NCBI GenBank assembly: GCA_964389805.1 | Contig: CAYMFU010000232.1 | Coordinates: 1 to 14,220, forward strand | Direction of reading: 5' to 3' | From: JAGTVG01 sp964389805 | GTDB lineage: Bacteria; Bacteroidota; Bacteroidia; Cytophagales; Cyclobacteriaceae | DNA: 14,220 bases | Shown: piece after piece, positions 1-7,183 of the stretch | Numbering within the stretch: position 1 is the stretch's first letter | Layout: each line of letters begins with the position of its first letter | Position numbers and translations under genes: made by a program | The notes under the pieces: model-generated | What the model saw: only the letters and a program-made list of their open reading frames with translations | Databases searched by the model: none | What the model was told of the DNA's origin: nothing

Positions 1-1
1 A

Positions 2-91
2 AGCGTTGAGGGAATGAATGCTTTTGATCCTGCACAAACGATAAAACTTGAAATGAGCCAGCTTGAATTTGAAATAGGCTTTTCGTTCTAG
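2..91 (+). CDS. C-terminal end of an unidentified protein, possibly an outer-membrane beta-barrel
   Basis: Only the last 29 codons and a TAG stop are in the window; the gene begins upstream. The frame is set by the stop at 89-91 and stays open to the window edge. The encoded tail ends in LEFEIGFSF, an alternating hydrophobic stretch with a terminal Phe. Such endings are typical of the last strand of outer-membrane beta-barrels, where the C-terminal aromatic residue is recognised by the BAM machinery. That is a weak clue from a short piece and the family cannot be named. A strong terminator follows 46 bases downstream, which supports this being a genuine gene end. Confidence 0.5.
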   Translation, partial: SVEGMNAFDPAQTIKLEMSQLEFEIGFSF

Positions 92-136
92 ACGAAACTA
101 ATATAGAATAATTCTTTACTATTTATAGGTTTAAAA

Positions 137-179
137 CCCGCCAATGCCGGCTTTAATGCAGGCTGGCGGGATTTTTTTT
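137..179 (+). terminator. Rho-independent terminator after the first partial gene
   Basis: CCCGCCA (137-143) pairs perfectly with TGGCGGG (164-170). The stem extends inward through GCC (146-148) and GGC (161-163) past a two-base bulge, with a loop of about 12 bases. Eight T residues (172-179) follow directly. A GC-rich stem plus a T-run is the classic intrinsic terminator, oriented for the plus strand. Confidence 0.88.
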
Positions 180-225
180 GAGCCATATAGCATTAGGGAT
201 TTAAAGCTGTTTTTTTTACTTTTAG

Positions 226-248
226 TAAAGCCTTGAATTTAGGCTTTA
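226..248. repeat. Inverted repeat TAAAGCC-N9-GGCTTTA upstream of the isomerase-like gene
   Basis: The two 7-base arms (226-232 and 242-248) are exact inverted copies around a 9-base spacer. The right arm is followed by a T-rich stretch up to about 275. It could be a second, weaker terminator, a hairpin in the 5' leader of the gene starting at 279, or an operator. I see no convincing Bacteroidota promoter (TTTG-N17-23-TAnnTTTG) here. Confidence 0.4.
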
Positions 249-278
249 ATCATTTTTTATTTTTTTAAATTTTTAGCC

Positions 279-1826
279 ATGAACCGCAGACACTTCATAA
301 AAAACAGCATCGGTGTAACAGTAACAGGAACAGCCGTAATAAATAGTCTGTACATGCCGCGAGCTTCTGCAATGTCGATATATGATTTCCCTGCTATTGA
401 TATTCCAAGCCCTCACTTGAATAAACTTAAGGTAAAACCCATTATGACCAATATGTACCATACGGATGAATGGGAAGGGCCTTGCCGTTTTAATGTAGTG
501 TCTACCAAGGAGGAAAAAAAACGTGCTTATGATGCGTTTGAAACATTCAGCAATGAAATTAAGGATAATAAAGTGGAATTTGATTTGACCAATGTTGAGG
601 CAATGGATCCCGATCTTGTCTTGTTTGTGGAAGATTTTAAAATAAGTGATGAAGAATATCAGAAAATTGATCAGGATGCCAGGGAATCGGACGTTCTTTT
701 TATAAATCCTTCAGGCTCATCAATAGCAACTTATGAGATTGCGAAGAAATATAATAAACCGGTGGTAATATCCACTGATTTAAATTGCAGGACAGTTGAT
801 ATAGCAGCCTATTGCCGGTCGAAGGGAATGCAGGCATATGCTCTGAACTCCAATAGCGAAAGAAATGAGATCTTCTCTCTGCTAAGGGCAAAGAAAGTTT
901 TTTCAGAAACACGAATTCTTTTTCCTACGGATAGAGGTTTGCCTTCTGTGGCATCATTGGCGGGAATCAACGATCCGGAAAAGCTTAAGGATCAGTTTGG
1001 GATAGAACTGGTCACCATATCTTATAAGGAACTTTCAGAGGAAATGGAAAAAACGAGGAATAGTCCGGCAGAACAGAAGGATGCAGCTGCAATGGCGGGG
1101 ATCATGTATGGAAAGGCGGAGCATAGTTATCTTGAAGAGAAATACGTGGCCAGAAGCATGGAGTTCTATAATACCATCATTCGTGTGATGCAGAAACATG
1201 AATGTAATGCTTTCACCATTGAATGTTTTGAGTTTTGTACAAGCCGCCTTCCTCAAAAGTGGAATATCACACCATGTCTTATTCATACTATGTTTAAGGA
1301 CCTGGGAATACCCTCAGCTTGTGAAGGCGATCTTGGGGGTTTGTTATCTATGCATATGCTTATGTCACTGTCTAAGAAATCCTCTCATATGGGGAATATG
1401 TTTTATCGCGAAAACGGCACCATGCAGGTTAACCATAGTGTTCCGGGAATTAAAATGAATGGCATTGAAGAACCTGCGTTGCCCTATCAGCTAGGAAGAT
1501 TTGTCGAATCAGGATGGGGTACAAAAGCAGTCGTCGACTTTATGAATAATACAGAAAAAGAGGTTACTGTTGCCAGGATGAATCCTACAGGTACCGGACT
1601 TCTTGTCTTAAAAGGAAAACTGGTGGACTCAAAAGGTTGGAATGAAGACTTACGGGGCTGTTCGGTCTCGGCTTATATTGTGGGATCGGAAAGTGGTACT
1701 GCAGACGAATTTCTACGGAAACAGGTGGATTATGGCAATCATCTCGTATGGGTTTATGGCGATTATTCTGATCAACTGAAAAAACTCGGGGATCTTATTC
1801 ATGTGGATGTCGACGTGATCAGTTAA
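279..1826 (+). CDS. Tat-exported L-fucose/L-arabinose isomerase-like protein
   Basis: A 515-residue protein. The N terminus carries a twin-arginine signal (RRHFIK, residues 3-8, then a moderately hydrophobic stretch and an Ala-rich end near 29-31), so export as a folded, possibly metal-loaded protein is expected. The rest resembles the L-fucose/L-arabinose isomerase superfamily. Candidate metal ligands are Glu315 (in TIECFE), Asp351 (in CEGDLGG) and His488 (in GNHLVWVYGDY), matching the Glu/Asp/His triad of E. coli FucI by motif rather than by alignment. Classical enzymes of this fold interconvert aldoses and ketoses in the cytoplasm, so the Tat signal is notable and the true reaction is unknown. 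The gene is convergent with the SDR gene, 12 bases between stops. The ATG at 279 is chosen because it places the RR motif at the very N terminus; no clear Shine-Dalgarno is seen, as is usual in Bacteroidota. Confidence 0.78.
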   Translation: MNRRHFIKNSIGVTVTGTAVINSLYMPRASAMSIYDFPAIDIPSPHLNKLKVKPIMTNMYHTDEWEGPCRFNVVSTKEEKKRAYDAFETFSNEIKDNKVEFDLTNVEAMDPDLVLFVEDFKISDEEYQKIDQDARESDVLFINPSGSSIATYEIAKKYNKPVVISTDLNCRTVDIAAYCRSKGMQAYALNSNSERNEIFSLLRAKKVFSETRILFPTDRGLPSVASLAGINDPEKLKDQFGIELVTISYKELSEEMEKTRNSPAEQKDAAAMAGIMYGKAEHSYLEEKYVARSMEFYNTIIRVMQKHECNAFTIECFEFCTSRLPQKWNITPCLIHTMFKDLGIPSACEGDLGGLLSMHMLMSLSKKSSHMGNMFYRENGTMQVNHSVPGIKMNGIEEPALPYQLGRFVESGWGTKAVVDFMNNTEKEVTVARMNPTGTGLLVLKGKLVDSKGWNEDLRGCSVSAYIVGSESGTADEFLRKQVDYGNHLVWVYGDYSDQLKKLGDLIHVDVDVIS

Positions 1827-1838
1827 TTGGTATTGAAA

Positions 1839-2870
1839 TTATACAACACCAAACTTCACCATTGATTCCGCCATGCTTAGAATGGCTTCCTTATTTGTCC
1901 GCGGTTTCCAGTTGAACATTTTTTGGGCCTTAGAGTTATCGTAGGCTCTAATTCGCCCCAATTCAACCCTGATGGCTTTCGTATCCTTGTCAAATAGACC
2001 GTACAGACGTATAAAAAAGTCGGGTAGTTCAAAAGTCTTAATTCGCTTTCCGTATTCAGGAAAACCTTCTTTTAGGATTTTGGCGATTTCCTGATACGAG
2101 CTTGATCTGTTCACACAAATGAAACGCTGGCCTGAGGCTATAGAGGATTCCATTGCCCAGATATGCATTTCGGCCACATCTCTTACATCAACTAATGGGA
2201 ATCTTATTTTTGGCATTCCGGGAATTTCACCTGCCAATACTTTTCGAACGATCTCACCCGAGTCGCTGTAATCTTTTTCAAGCAGGGGACCCAGAACATA
2301 TCCTGGATTGATTGCAGCCATTTCCGTTTGTATATCAGGTTTGTTAATATATTTCCATGCTTCTGATTCGGCAATGGTTTTACTTTGTACATAAGGCGGG
2401 GTATCTTTTTTACTGTTCAGATTGGTCCAATCCTCTTCTGTAAATGTCCTGTTCTTTTCTTTATGTCCGAGACCAATGGCAGCTATCGATGAAGTAAGTA
2501 CCACACGTTTCACCTTATGTTTATTTGCAGCCCTTAAAACATTCAATGTGCCTTCCCTGGCAGGAATAATAAGGTCGTTTGCATCATCTTTGAGGTCAAA
2601 AGGGAGGGGAGAGGCAACATGCATTACATAATCCATACCTTCCAGAACTTTATCCCAATCTTCCGGAACAGTGAGTTCCCCTTTAACAAATTCCAGTTTA
2701 TCAGTATTCTTAACATTGTCCCTGAGGATATTAAAAATGGATTCCTGGCGGTCCAGGTTCCTCATAGTACCTCGGACGAAATATCCGGCATTTAATAACT
2801 GAACGGCTATGTGTGAACCTATAAAACCGGTGATGCCTGTCACGAGAACATTTTTATCATTATTGAGCAT
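1839..2870 (-). CDS. NAD(P)-dependent extended SDR, dihydroflavonol-4-reductase / aldehyde reductase type
   Basis: Starting at the ATG at 2870 gives 343 residues. The Rossmann motif TGITGFIG lies at residues 11-18, Arg37 (GTMRN) follows beta-2 where NADP-preferring family members carry an Arg, and the catalytic Ser lies in the TSSIAAIG strand near 127. The catalytic pair is Tyr160 and Lys164 (YVQSK). These features place it in the extended SDR superfamily, DFR-like branch, which reduces aldehydes or ketones to alcohols in the cytoplasm. The substrate cannot be read from sequence. An upstream in-frame ATG at 2906 would add 12 residues; the shorter start is preferred because it puts the glycine motif at the usual distance from the N terminus. 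It stands alone on the minus strand, back to back with the ion-channel gene. Confidence 0.87.
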   Translation of the reverse strand: MLNNDKNVLVTGITGFIGSHIAVQLLNAGYFVRGTMRNLDRQESIFNILRDNVKNTDKLEFVKGELTVPEDWDKVLEGMDYVMHVASPLPFDLKDDANDLIIPAREGTLNVLRAANKHKVKRVVLTSSIAAIGLGHKEKNRTFTEEDWTNLNSKKDTPPYVQSKTIAESEAWKYINKPDIQTEMAAINPGYVLGPLLEKDYSDSGEIVRKVLAGEIPGMPKIRFPLVDVRDVAEMHIWAMESSIASGQRFICVNRSSSYQEIAKILKEGFPEYGKRIKTFELPDFFIRLYGLFDKDTKAIRVELGRIRAYDNSKAQKMFNWKPRTNKEAILSMAESMVKFGVV

Positions 2871-3066
2871 ACGACTGTTAATTAACGAATCTCTTGATAA
2901 TATCAACTATTAATGTAATACAATACTCTGTTTAATGCCAGCACTTCAGGTATCAATGTTGTTTCCAGTAAAGTCCATATCAGGATGTACGGAATTATTT
3001 GCCTGTGATGCATGAAATAATTTAGCCGGTGTATATCTTGATATAAAATTATCGAACAAATCCCCT

Positions 3067-3097
3067 TTTGGAATTATCATATTACTTCCTATCTTAG
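3067..3097 (+). promoter_or_regulatory. Candidate Bacteroidota-type promoter for the ion-channel gene
   Basis: TTTG at 3067-3070 is followed after 19 bases by TATCTTAG at 3090-3097. The latter matches the Bacteroidota -7 consensus TAnnTTTG at all but one position, and the spacing is within the usual range. Transcription would begin near 3100-3106, favouring the second in-frame ATG (3115) as translation start over the first (3103). Short AT-rich motifs arise often by chance. Confidence 0.33.
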
Positions 3098-3114
3098 TTG
3101 AAATGCTGTTTTTT

Positions 3115-4062
3115 ATGAGAAATATGATGCTTTGTGTTTTCTTAATCTTCATATCAAATGTGGCCCTGGGGCAATATAGTGAACCGCTTGATATTGAAGT
3201 AAACTATCATATTATAGACATTCGTGAAATGGATGACGATGACCTCACGATGTATATTGATTTCCATCTGGAACTCATGTGGGTAGACAAAGCTGCACAT
3301 GAAAATAAAATTGATGAACTTGATGAAGATGATCCCCAACTTTGGATTCTAGGTACATAGGTAATCAATGATTATGGTTTGGAAAGATCAAAGGGTAGCA
3401 TCTTTTATTTTTCTAAAGATACCGTATCTTATATAAGACGATATAATGGCAAAGTTGTCCAGAAAATGGATTTTCGAGATTTTCCATTTGACAAACAGGA
3501 ATTTGAAGTTGATATATTATTATCCGAAGCCCGCCCTATTAACCTCATTCTGAAAGAAGAAAATTTTGGAAAATTTGGATCGCTTTCTATTCCAGGATGG
3601 GAAATTCATCAGGGTATTCTTGTATCTCTTGAATTGGATCTTCCTGTAGGTAAAAGACCAATGTTCAGGCTAAAATTTGATGGAAAAAGAAAAAGTAGTT
3701 ATTATTTATTAAAGGTTTTACTTCAAATATTACTAATTGTTATGATGTCCTGGACAGTGTTCTGGGTCGATCCGACAAAGTACGATGCTCAATTGACCGT
3801 ATCTGCTACTTCTATGCTATCACTTGTCGCATTCCTGTTTACAATATCCAATCTGATTCCTAAAATAGGCTATTTAACTAACCTGGATATATTTTCATAT
3901 GGATCTATGGTATTTGTATTTTTAGCTTTAACAGAGGCGGTATTAACCAGTTATATTTCGTTTCACAGGAACTTGCTGAAAGCAAGAAAAGTTGATAGAT
4001 ATTCGAGGATTATCTTCCCCGGATCCTATGCTTTATTTATGTTAGTGTTATATATCACATGA
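3115..4062 (+). pseudogene. Pentameric ligand-gated ion channel (GLIC/ELIC-type) with an in-frame amber codon
   Basis: One reading frame from the ATG at 3115 (alternative ATG at 3103) to the TGA at 4060-4062 encodes a prokaryotic Cys-loop-family channel, broken by TAG at 3358-3360. Both halves share the frame, and the total of about 315 codons is full length. Order: signal peptide ending near ALGQ; extracellular beta-sandwich; loop-A Trp77; amber codon 82; the Cys-loop-equivalent DFRDFPFDKQ (about 119-128) without cysteines, as in bacterial members; GWEIH before the last strands; M1 about 196-218 with SWTVFW; pore-lining M2 about 224-248; M3 about 256-280; M4 about 296-315. These segments closely resemble GLIC (for example SWTAFW and LDFRRYPFD). 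The channel would sit in the inner membrane with its ligand domain in the periplasm. M1 has Gln204 where a Pro is usual. The downstream half could start at TTG 3379 but would lack half the ligand domain. The break may be real decay, readthrough or sequence error. Confidence 0.85.
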
Positions 4063-4133
4063 TAAATATTTGATTTTCCAACCAAATCCCGGGAAGAAGG
4101 TTCATTTAATATAGAACTTAATGATGTAAAAGA

Positions 4134-4619
4134 ATGAGTAAGAAGATTATATATTTGATCCTGGTTATTGTTATAGCTATTGTTGGTTTTATTCGCTGTG
4201 ATGACAGTTCGATCAATGGGGCATTTATTCCCGGAGATGACAATCCAAATGAAAAATTGGCGTGTGTTGGTATAATTATAAGTGAATCCCAATATAATTC
4301 AGCTGAAACCGACGAATACATTGTTAATAAAGCTAACATTACTGGTGATTCCCTAATGATTGAGATTCAATATGGGGGTGGATGCGGCCCTGTCGGTTAT
4401 GAATTGAATACTGATGGACTTTTTATGGAATCAAATCCTGTACAATTGAATGTACTTTTGGCCTTTGCTGATGATGATCCTTGCGAAATGGTAGTTACAA
4501 AGAATCTTTGTTTTGATCTTTCAGATTTAGCAAATTATTATAATGATAGTTATCAATCCACCGGCGGGACCATTATATTACGAATTCAGGATTTTAATAA
4601 CCTGACCTATAATTTCTGA
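4134..4619 (+). CDS. Small cysteine-containing secreted or lipoprotein-like protein of unknown function
   Basis: A 161-residue protein with a strongly hydrophobic N-terminal segment (residues 4-20) after MSKK. Cys22 follows that segment (GFIRC), but Arg at -1 is not a canonical lipobox, so it may be a lipoprotein with an unusual signal or a membrane-anchored protein. Further cysteines lie at 44, 84 (in QYGGGCG), 117 (in DDDPCE) and 126, so disulfides in the periplasm are possible. The GGGC segment, the ESNPVQLNVLL strand and the DPCE / FDLSDL region resemble uncharacterised Bacteroidota lipoproteins as I remember them; this is recollection, not a search. It begins 71 bases after the ion-channel gene on the same strand, so the two may be co-transcribed. 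Confidence 0.7.
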   Translation: MSKKIIYLILVIVIAIVGFIRCDDSSINGAFIPGDDNPNEKLACVGIIISESQYNSAETDEYIVNKANITGDSLMIEIQYGGGCGPVGYELNTDGLFMESNPVQLNVLLAFADDDPCEMVVTKNLCFDLSDLANYYNDSYQSTGGTIILRIQDFNNLTYNF

Positions 4620-4807
4620 CCAATTATATAATCCATATTTAATCTAATATTTCTTATCCAATCCACTCCTGAGGAAATGTATCGGTTGTTTACGTGGCCA
4701 TTTTATTTTATTGATCCACTTCTGATTTCAGGTAATTTACTTCTCAATCGCTGTGCAAGTTGATAATCCTTTATTAAATTGTCAGTTCAAAAATTTTTTA
4801 GTGAGGA

Positions 4808-7147
4808 ATGAAGAAAATAATCTTTTTTATACTGGCGGCCTTTTTATTTTTGAGTTGTTCTGCGCCTGAACCGAATGACGATATATTATGGTATACTGAG
4901 CCAGCCCTTCAATGGGAAGAAGCACTGCCTCTGGGGAATGGGAGAATTGGAGTTATGGTATTTGGCGGCACTTCCTCAAAACGAGTGCAATTGAACGATG
5001 ATTCCATGTGGCCTGGTGATGATGGCTGGAGTGAGCCGGATGGGAACCCTGATGACTTGAAAAATATTCGTGAACTACTTTTCAAAGGGAATAATGTTGA
5101 AGCTGATTCTTTATTTGTTGAAAAATTTTCAAACAAGACCATTGTAAGATCACATCAAACCTTGGGCGACCTTCATATCGACCTGGATCATAATAATATT
5201 ACCGAATACAGAAGGGAATTGAACATCAGCGAAGCAACGGCCACAGTTACATATCGAACCGGGGGAGATCTGGTAAAGGAGAAAATGTTTGTCTCTCATC
5301 CTCAGCAAGCCATACTTATTGAAATCTCAACTGAATCAAAGAAGGGGCTTAATGGCCGGATTAGGCTAACCAGGCCAGAGGATGATGGATATCCTACTGT
5401 GTCTGTGAAAACTACTGATGATAACCTGCTGATAATGAATGGTCAGGTTACACAAAGATCGGCAGAATTCAGGTCCGAACCTGCCCCTATCACTCAGGGT
5501 GTAAAATTTGAGACATACCTTAAAATTCTGAATAGTGGGGGTGAGATAGCACATGGAGAAGATTATCTTGAGCTGAATAAGGTTAAAAGAGCCTTTATTC
5601 AAATCGTTTCCAATTCGACATATTACTATGATGACCCGGGTGCCCAGAATAAGCTGGAGCTTACCGCCCTTGAAGGGAAAACATTTAATGAATTAATGGA
5701 ATGGCATATAAAAGATCACCAGGATCTGTATAGCCGGGTTAATTTTGAATTATCCGGTGAGGATATGGCGAATATACCTACTGATGAAAGAGTAGAAAAC
5801 GTAAAACAAGGCAAAAAGGATCCTGGTTTGGAAACCCTGCTTTTCAAGTACGGAAGGTATATGTTAATCGCTTCTTCCCGTGAAGGAACAAATCCAGCCA
5901 ATTTGCAGGGATTATGGAACCAGCATATTTCAGCACCCTGGAATGCCGACTATCATTTGAATATTAACCTGCAGATGAACTACTGGCTGGCTGATGTTAC
6001 TAATTTAAGCGAATTGAACGGACCTCTCTTTGATTATGTGGATAAATTGGTAGAGAACGGAAAAACTACCGCAAGAGTTAATTTTGGTTGTGAGGGATCT
6101 TTTCTTCCACATGCTACCGATTTATGGGCCCCAACCTGGTTGAGAGCACCCACTGCCTATTGGGGTTGTTCTCTGGGAGCAGGGGGTTGGATGATGCAGC
6201 ATTATTGGGAACATTTTGCATTTACACTGGATACATCATTCCTTCAGGAAAGGGCTTTCCCAGCCATTCATGAAGTAGCACAATTTTATAGTGACTGGAT
6301 AATTCTGGATTCCAGAGACGGAACCCTGATCTCTGCTCCATCAACCTCTCCTGAAAACAGGTATATCAATGCTAAAGATGAACGTGTGGCTACTTGCCTG
6401 GGCAGCGCCATGGATCAACAGGTTATTGCGGAGGTTTTCGATAATTATATCAGTGCCTGCTCAATTTTAAGTATCGAAAATGATCTCCTAACAAAGATCA
6501 GGCAACAAAGAGAGCAACTCAGACCCGGTTTTGTAATTGGAAGCGATGGCAGGATCCTGGAATGGGACAGGGAATATCCCGAGATGGAGCCAGGCCACAG
6601 GCATATGTCGCACCTGTATGGATTTCATCCGGGGACAAGCATCACCAGGGAAGGGACGCCTGAGATTTTTGAAGCTGTAAGAAAGACACTTGATTACCGC
6701 CTTGATCATGGGGGAGCAGGAACAGGGTGGAGCAGGGCCTGGCTGATCAATTGTGCCGCCAGGTTAATGGATGGAGATATGGCGCATGAGCATATCCAGC
6801 TTTTGTTTAAAAAATCAATTTTTAAGAACCTGTTCGATGCACATCCACCTTTTCAGATTGATGGAAATTTTGGATATACAGCCGGCATTGCTGAAATGCT
6901 GCTGCAGTCTCATGAAGGCGACATAATTCGACTACTGCCAGCCTTGCCAACTGCATGGGATTCCGGAAGTATCACTGGATTGAAAGGGAGAGGAAACTTA
7001 GAGGTAGATATTTTCTGGAAGGATAATAAACTTACAAAAGCAATTATAAAGGCAGAAAAGGCAGGGAGATTCAAGATTGTGTATGGGGATACGACTTTGC
7101 CTATTGCTCTCAAAGCAGGAGAATCATATATCTATATACCAGAATAG
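4808..7147 (+). CDS. GH95 alpha-L-fucosidase, predicted lipoprotein
   Basis: A 779-residue protein. The N terminus is a lipoprotein signal with a good lipobox (FLSC, Cys17), so the enzyme is probably anchored in the inner or outer membrane. GH95 layout is clear: an N-terminal beta domain starting WYTEPALQWEEALPLGNGR, a linker, an (alpha/alpha)6 barrel from about 300, and a C-terminal beta domain (LLPALPTAWDSG onward). By comparison with the Bifidobacterium enzyme AfcA (Asn421, Asn423, Glu566, Asp766), the equivalents are Asn385 and Asn387 (HLNINLQMNYW), general acid Glu516 (STSPEN) and Asp685 (FQIDGNFG). His383 matches the position reported to help GH95 enzymes prefer L-fucose over L-galactose. 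The family cleaves alpha-L-fucose, mainly alpha-1,2 linked, by inversion, though some members are alpha-L-galactosidases. The TIM-barrel gene follows after 36 bases and is probably co-transcribed. The 188 bases upstream show no convincing promoter. Confidence 0.95.
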   Translation: MKKIIFFILAAFLFLSCSAPEPNDDILWYTEPALQWEEALPLGNGRIGVMVFGGTSSKRVQLNDDSMWPGDDGWSEPDGNPDDLKNIRELLFKGNNVEADSLFVEKFSNKTIVRSHQTLGDLHIDLDHNNITEYRRELNISEATATVTYRTGGDLVKEKMFVSHPQQAILIEISTESKKGLNGRIRLTRPEDDGYPTVSVKTTDDNLLIMNGQVTQRSAEFRSEPAPITQGVKFETYLKILNSGGEIAHGEDYLELNKVKRAFIQIVSNSTYYYDDPGAQNKLELTALEGKTFNELMEWHIKDHQDLYSRVNFELSGEDMANIPTDERVENVKQGKKDPGLETLLFKYGRYMLIASSREGTNPANLQGLWNQHISAPWNADYHLNINLQMNYWLADVTNLSELNGPLFDYVDKLVENGKTTARVNFGCEGSFLPHATDLWAPTWLRAPTAYWGCSLGAGGWMMQHYWEHFAFTLDTSFLQERAFPAIHEVAQFYSDWIILDSRDGTLISAPSTSPENRYINAKDERVATCLGSAMDQQVIAEVFDNYISACSILSIENDLLTKIRQQREQLRPGFVIGSDGRILEWDREYPEMEPGHRHMSHLYGFHPGTSITREGTPEIFEAVRKTLDYRLDHGGAGTGWSRAWLINCAARLMDGDMAHEHIQLLFKKSIFKNLFDAHPPFQIDGNFGYTAGIAEMLLQSHEGDIIRLLPALPTAWDSGSITGLKGRGNLEVDIFWKDNKLTKAIIKAEKAGRFKIVYGDTTLPIALKAGESYIYIPE

Positions 7148-7183
7148 AGTTTCTCTTCCGGATTGATATTAAAACACTTTTTT

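Noticed and set aside
2946..3152. Minus-strand 68-codon open frame in the divergent gap, overlapping the ion-channel start in antisense.
   Set aside because: It overlaps the signal peptide of a well-supported gene, matches no family I know, and would need its start inside that gene.
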